Assembly (NCBI GenBank): GCA_020639115.1
Contig: JACKHG010000008.1
Location: 123,079 to 187,078 of the forward strand
Source: Phycisphaerales bacterium
GTDB taxonomy: Bacteria > Planctomycetota > Phycisphaerae > UBA1845
Direction: 5' to 3'
DNA: 64,000 nt
Shown: positions 60,838-64,000 of the stretch, one piece after another
How the letters are laid out: each line of letters opens with the position of its first letter
Position numbering within the stretch: position 1 is the stretch's first letter
Made by a program: the position numbers and the translations under genes
Notes under the pieces: model-generated
The model's database searches: none
What the model was told of the DNA's origin: nothing
Seen by the model: the letters and a program-made list of their open reading frames with translations, nothing else

Positions 60838-61641
60838 ATGACTCGGCGGATGGCGGTATTATTGATGGTGCTGGCGGTCGTGATGCCGCTGGCGGCTGGG
60901 TGCGCGGACTCGAAACCGGTCACCATTCGCGTGCTGACCTACAACATCCACCACGGCGCCGGGATGGACAAGCAGATCGACCTGCCGCGCATCGCCAAAA
61001 TCATCCGCGACAGCGGCGCGGACCTCGTGGCGCTCGAGGAGGTCGATCGCAACGTGCCACGCACGAGCCACGTCGATCAGCCGGCGGTCCTCGGCGAACT
61101 CACCGGCATGCACGCGGTCTTCGAGAAGAACGCCGACATGCAGGGCGGCGACTACGGCAACGCCGTGCTCTCACGCTACCCCATCACGCGCTACGAGAAC
61201 CACCTTCTGCCGAATTTCCCCGGCAACGAGCAACGCGGCTGCCTCGAGGTCCACGTCCGCATCGCCGGTAAGCCCGCAGTCTTCTTCGCCGCCCACCTCG
61301 ACCACCAGCAACCCGACGGCGAACGCCGCGCGTCCATCGCCGCCATCCGCAAATACGTGGCTGCCAACCCGGACGCCACCGTCATCCTCGCCGGCGACCT
61401 CAACGCCGAGCCGGACTCCGCGGTGCTCGCCGACGCCGAGGCGTTCCTGGCCAACGCCGACCAGGCGGCTGAGAGCAATTTACTCACCTACCCGGCCGAT
61501 CAGCCCGACCGCAAGATCGACTACGTCCTCTACCGTGATCAGCCAGGCCTGCGTTGCGTGTCCTGCCGGGTCATTCCCGAGGCGGTAGCCTCCGACCACC
61601 GCCCGCTGCTGGCCGAGCTGCGGCTCGATTCCGTCCCGTGA
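60838..61641 (+). CDS. endonuclease/exonuclease/phosphatase-family lipoprotein
   Basis: A 267-residue lipoprotein (lipobox LAAGC, Cys about residue 22) with a full EEP hydrolase domain: TYNIHHG (Asn of the active site), ALEEVDRN (metal-binding Glu), GGDYGNAVLSRYPI, AAHLDH, LAGDLNAEPDS (Asp/Asn pair), IDYVLY and SDHRPL (catalytic His). All key residues are present. EEP proteins cut phosphodiester or phosphate bonds; as an exported lipoprotein this one may act on nucleic acid, inositol phosphates or phospholipid head groups. The start is an ATG at 60838 with a purine-rich GGGGGA upstream. Confidence 0.9.
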   Translation: MTRRMAVLLMVLAVVMPLAAGCADSKPVTIRVLTYNIHHGAGMDKQIDLPRIAKIIRDSGADLVALEEVDRNVPRTSHVDQPAVLGELTGMHAVFEKNADMQGGDYGNAVLSRYPITRYENHLLPNFPGNEQRGCLEVHVRIAGKPAVFFAAHLDHQQPDGERRASIAAIRKYVAANPDATVILAGDLNAEPDSAVLADAEAFLANADQAAESNLLTYPADQPDRKIDYVLYRDQPGLRCVSCRVIPEAVASDHRPLLAELRLDSVP

Positions 61642-61701
61642 ATATCGAACGGGGCTGCAGCCTCTCGAAGCGCTGTCGTGCCCGAAAACTCACGAACTCG
61701 C

Positions 61702-61718
61702 GTGTAAGAATCCCCGCC
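61702..61718 (+). promoter_or_regulatory. second copy of the GTGTAAGAATCYCYGCC element
   Basis: GTGTAAGAATCCCCGCC lies 65 bases upstream of the prepilin-like gene and matches 45093-45109 at 15 of 17 positions. GAAAACT lies 11 bases before it, a possible -35-like word. It may mark genes under one regulator or an RNA leader. Confidence 0.4.
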
Positions 61719-61782
61719 GTCGTCCCGACTACCTTGCGCGGGTGAGGGTCTGTCCACAGCCACCGGCGTGAGGAGGCGTCGT

Positions 61783-62907
61783 ATGTACAGGCAGGGTCAG
61801 AACGGCGGATCCGTTGCATCAGGTAAGGGGCTGGTCCTGCGGACGGGGACGCAGCGCACACGGGCCATGACCCTCATCGAAACGGCTGTTGCGGTCGGCC
61901 TGGTGGGAATGCTGGGCGTGCTGGCAGCCGGGGTCTCGGCCGACATGGCGGAGGAGGCCCGGACCGCGAAGTGCCAGAGCAACCTCCGGCAGATGATCAC
62001 GGCGATCCACGCGTACACGGTGGACTACGGCGGCACGCTGCCGGGGCCCGTCCACCCGACTATTCGACGCGGCATGTACTCCCTGGGGCCGTCGCAGGCC
62101 TCGTCCAACGATCGGGTGAAGACCCTGGCGTGGCTGCTGCGCCCCTACCTTCCGCCGGTCGGGCCGGCGGACAGCGATCCGGCGCTGCCGGACGCAACGG
62201 TGGACGAGCTTATGCGCTGCCCGACCGCGAGCCTGGTCATCCCTGACGAGCAGTTCGACGCGGTGGCGGGGCTGCAGACCGGGTGCTGGCGGGAGCGACC
62301 GTACAGCTACGTCATCAACTCGACGGGGCCGACGAGCTACTTTGCAGGGTCGTCCATGCAGGTGTCGACGGTGGATTGGGCCTGGACCGACCCACCTCAC
62401 TACTTCGGCGCCTGGGCCTACTGCCATTCAAGTCCCACCTCTTTGAGCGGCAGAGTGTCCTGGTGCCCCGTACGCATTGACGAGGTGCCCAACGCGGGTG
62501 CCGAGTGGGCGACCGCCGATGCGTGGTACCGCTGGATCGGGCGGGACGGTGGCCTGGGGAGTCGCCCAGGCCAGGGATTCGTCCGACCGTGGATGGGGAC
62601 GTTTGACCTCCGTACTTTCGGAAGCTACGCGCCACTGATTCCGTCCGCGCCCTACCATCGCACGGCACTGAGCGCCGCACGGTCCCACTACGAATCTGGA
62701 AACCCGGTACTGCCCAAGATTGACTTCGATGGGGAAACCAACATGGCCTACTTCGACGGCCATGTCGCCCCGTTCCGAGGTTCGTGGCTGACCACCGGCA
62801 CCGGTGGAACCGTGAACGCATACTGGAAGTTCTCCGGCGGCACGCACAGCTCCGGCACGATCTGGCAGCCCCGGGACTGTTCGCTCCAGCCCCGGACGCC
62901 CCAATAA
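61783..62907 (+). CDS. prepilin-like protein with a terminal DG motif (planctomycete type)
   Basis: A 374-residue protein. The N-terminal segment has a basic leader and then MTLIETAVAVGLVGMLGVLAAGV, the type IV pilin-like methylation/cleavage pattern, here RAMTLIE in place of the usual GFTLIE, with the Glu in position. KCQSNLRQ follows the helix, as in DUF1559-like planctomycete proteins, and near the end FDGETNMAYFDGHVAPF supplies the H-X9-DG signature. The middle is rich in Trp, Tyr, Pro and Gly. The ATG at 61783 follows GAGGAGG. These proteins are abundant in planctomycetes; their job is not settled. Confidence 0.88.
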   Translation: MYRQGQNGGSVASGKGLVLRTGTQRTRAMTLIETAVAVGLVGMLGVLAAGVSADMAEEARTAKCQSNLRQMITAIHAYTVDYGGTLPGPVHPTIRRGMYSLGPSQASSNDRVKTLAWLLRPYLPPVGPADSDPALPDATVDELMRCPTASLVIPDEQFDAVAGLQTGCWRERPYSYVINSTGPTSYFAGSSMQVSTVDWAWTDPPHYFGAWAYCHSSPTSLSGRVSWCPVRIDEVPNAGAEWATADAWYRWIGRDGGLGSRPGQGFVRPWMGTFDLRTFGSYAPLIPSAPYHRTALSAARSHYESGNPVLPKIDFDGETNMAYFDGHVAPFRGSWLTTGTGGTVNAYWKFSGGTHSSGTIWQPRDCSLQPRTPQ

Positions 62908-62941
62908 TAACCGCGTGGACACAACATCGCGTCGGCATTAC

Positions 62942-63784
62942 TCAGATAGCCTCGCCGCACTCCGGGCAGCGCGGCTCCGACAGGCCGCGCAGCAGATGTG
63001 TACAGCGCCGGCACCGACACTCGGTATCCTCGAGGCGCGGACGCCGCACCATGTACGCCACGATGATCAGCGGCACGAGCGTGAGCAGCGCCGCGTGCAC
63101 CAGGTAATACAGGCGATAGGGCAAATCGTCGGGCAGCGCGTGGTCCACGACCCACCACGCCGGATCGTACAGCAGCGCGGCTGCCACCAGCCCCAGTACG
63201 ATCGGGTACGCCGCCCGCAGCCGGCTGTGCTCCTGGCGCACCACGTCATCCACCCGCCAGCCCCTGTCGACGGCGTGCACGGGTACGCGTTCTCCCAGCG
63301 CGACGGTGAACTCCGCCAGATCGCCCTCGATGACCCCCGCTGCCGGTACGGCGTGTGCGCCGCCGCTCGTCAGCACGATCAGCAGGTACGCGCCGTCGGG
63401 CGTGGTGACGGCCTCGCGTACAGCGCTCCAGCGATGCAGGTGCGTGTTGTGCTTCGTCTGTTCGTGCAGGCCCTCTTCCGTGATGGCGAGCTCGTGCTCG
63501 CCCATGACCCCCTGGCCGTGACGAGCGAGCGCCTTGCGCCGCAGCTTCACGATCTGCTCGCGATGTCTGCGCGGATACCTCCAGTACTGGAAGACCGCCG
63601 CCAGCACGAAAATCGCGCCGGTCCAGGTGGTCATCAGCGTGAACGGGATACCCACGGCCAGCAGCGCCAGCGCCGTGACCCAGCGTGCCTTCCGCACGGC
63701 GCGGCGCACCGTCGGCTCATGATCGATAAGCAGCAACTGGGCGTTGATCGCGTCGTCCTGGGTGAGTACAAAGCGCAGGCGCAT
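62942..63784 (-). CDS. YcxB-like membrane protein with a C-terminal zinc ribbon
   Basis: A 280-residue membrane protein. Two spans (about residues 35-75) lead into a YcxB-type domain (ELAITEEGLHEQTKHNTHLHRWSAVREAVTTPDGAYLLI in outline, about 95-140) with a mixed fold like PH-related domains. Two more spans follow (PIVLGLVAAALLYDP, LYYLVHAALLTLVPLIIVAYMV), and the end carries CRCRRCTHLLRGLSEPRCPECGE, a zinc ribbon with two Cys pairs. The ATG at 63784 gives a compact start; a TTG at 63793 is possible. Function is unknown. Confidence 0.75.
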   Translation of the reverse strand: MRLRFVLTQDDAINAQLLLIDHEPTVRRAVRKARWVTALALLAVGIPFTLMTTWTGAIFVLAAVFQYWRYPRRHREQIVKLRRKALARHGQGVMGEHELAITEEGLHEQTKHNTHLHRWSAVREAVTTPDGAYLLIVLTSGGAHAVPAAGVIEGDLAEFTVALGERVPVHAVDRGWRVDDVVRQEHSRLRAAYPIVLGLVAAALLYDPAWWVVDHALPDDLPYRLYYLVHAALLTLVPLIIVAYMVRRPRLEDTECRCRRCTHLLRGLSEPRCPECGEAI

Positions 63785-63905
63785 GGGCGGCAATCCAGTA
63801 TAGACCGCCCCAGTCGGGGCGGCGCGGGCGCCAGTCTATCCCCACCGTAAGCCATCCACCAATGGGATTCCAGAAGCGCTGGCAACTGCGGGTTCGCGCA
63901 AGCGC

Positions 63906-63950
63906 GGCGGCCCCGCCCGGCGAGCACGAGGCTCAGCGGGCGGGGCCGCC
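63906..63950. terminator. perfect 14-base inverted repeat near the right edge
   Basis: GGCGGCCCCGCCCG pairs with CGGGCGGGGCCGCC around a 17-base loop. No T-run follows on either side. It lies upstream of the YcxB-like gene, so it may end a transcript coming from beyond the window. No gene is called from 63785 to 64000. Confidence 0.5.
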
Positions 63951-64000
63951 AGGAACGTACATAGGGACCGCCGGCCGAGGCCGGGCTCAGCCTTCCTTCA

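Overview
The window looks like a piece of a high-GC bacterial chromosome, most likely a planctomycete (Planctomycetota). The grounds are a prepilin-like protein with an N-terminal cleavage/methylation segment and a terminal DG motif, a PEP-CTERM surface protein, many lipoproteins of unknown function, an alpha-2-macroglobulin/PBP1C pair, and a cytochrome bc operon that ends in a HEAT-repeat plus biotinyl/lipoyl-like protein. The lineage is inferred from gene content. I saw no rRNA, tRNA or CRISPR array.

Layout. 0-1.1 kb: a REP-associated (IS200-like) transposase gene flanked by arrays of palindromes. 1.3-9.8 kb: aldehyde dehydrogenase, a secreted three-repeat protein, an overlapping operon (nucleotidyltransferase-like / TPM-domain / zinc-ribbon-LemA) closed by a strong terminator, an MmgE/PrpD protein, a PEP-CTERM protein and a small membrane protein. 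10-17.3 kb: a duplicated di-haem oxidoreductase with four haem sites, then polysaccharide-type genes (a CapK/PaaK-like adenylating enzyme, a zinc-ribbon membrane protein, a lipoprotein, a polyprenyl glycosylphosphotransferase). 17.3-19.4 kb: a gene-poor stretch with a second REP family and the N-terminal stub of a second REP transposase. 19.4-26.5 kb: PEGA lipoprotein, AsmA-like protein, aroC, an OLD-family ATPase/TOPRIM nuclease, purC and a 2-hydroxyacid dehydrogenase.

26.8-30.6 kb is a broken block: a GH10 (xylanase-like) pseudogene and, on the other strand, a degenerate group II intron with its reverse transcriptase and domain V. 30.6-37.6 kb holds secreted proteins of unknown function, a duplicated small gene, a helix-hairpin-helix protein overlapping head-on with a sigma-70-like gene, and two secreted Gly/Ser/Ala-rich proteins, one built of a GG-started repeat of about 15 residues. 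38.2-42.6 kb is a second broken block: Rieske protein, cytochrome b in two parts, a HEAT/lipoyl-like protein and an oppositely oriented ferredoxin, all recognisable but frameshifted. The block reaches into the last codons of rtcB. Each broken block is either real decay or uncorrected sequence; both readings are given.

42.6-64 kb is intact: rtcB, ferredoxin, a STAS-like protein, a von Willebrand A lipoprotein, an isocitrate-type dehydrogenase, a two-gene AAA ATPase plus TOPRIM-like cassette (the best candidate for an uncharacterised defence system), a GT-C glycosyltransferase-like membrane protein, alpha-2-macroglobulin and pbpC with a 4-base overlap, an EEP-family lipoprotein hydrolase, the prepilin-like protein and a YcxB-like membrane protein.
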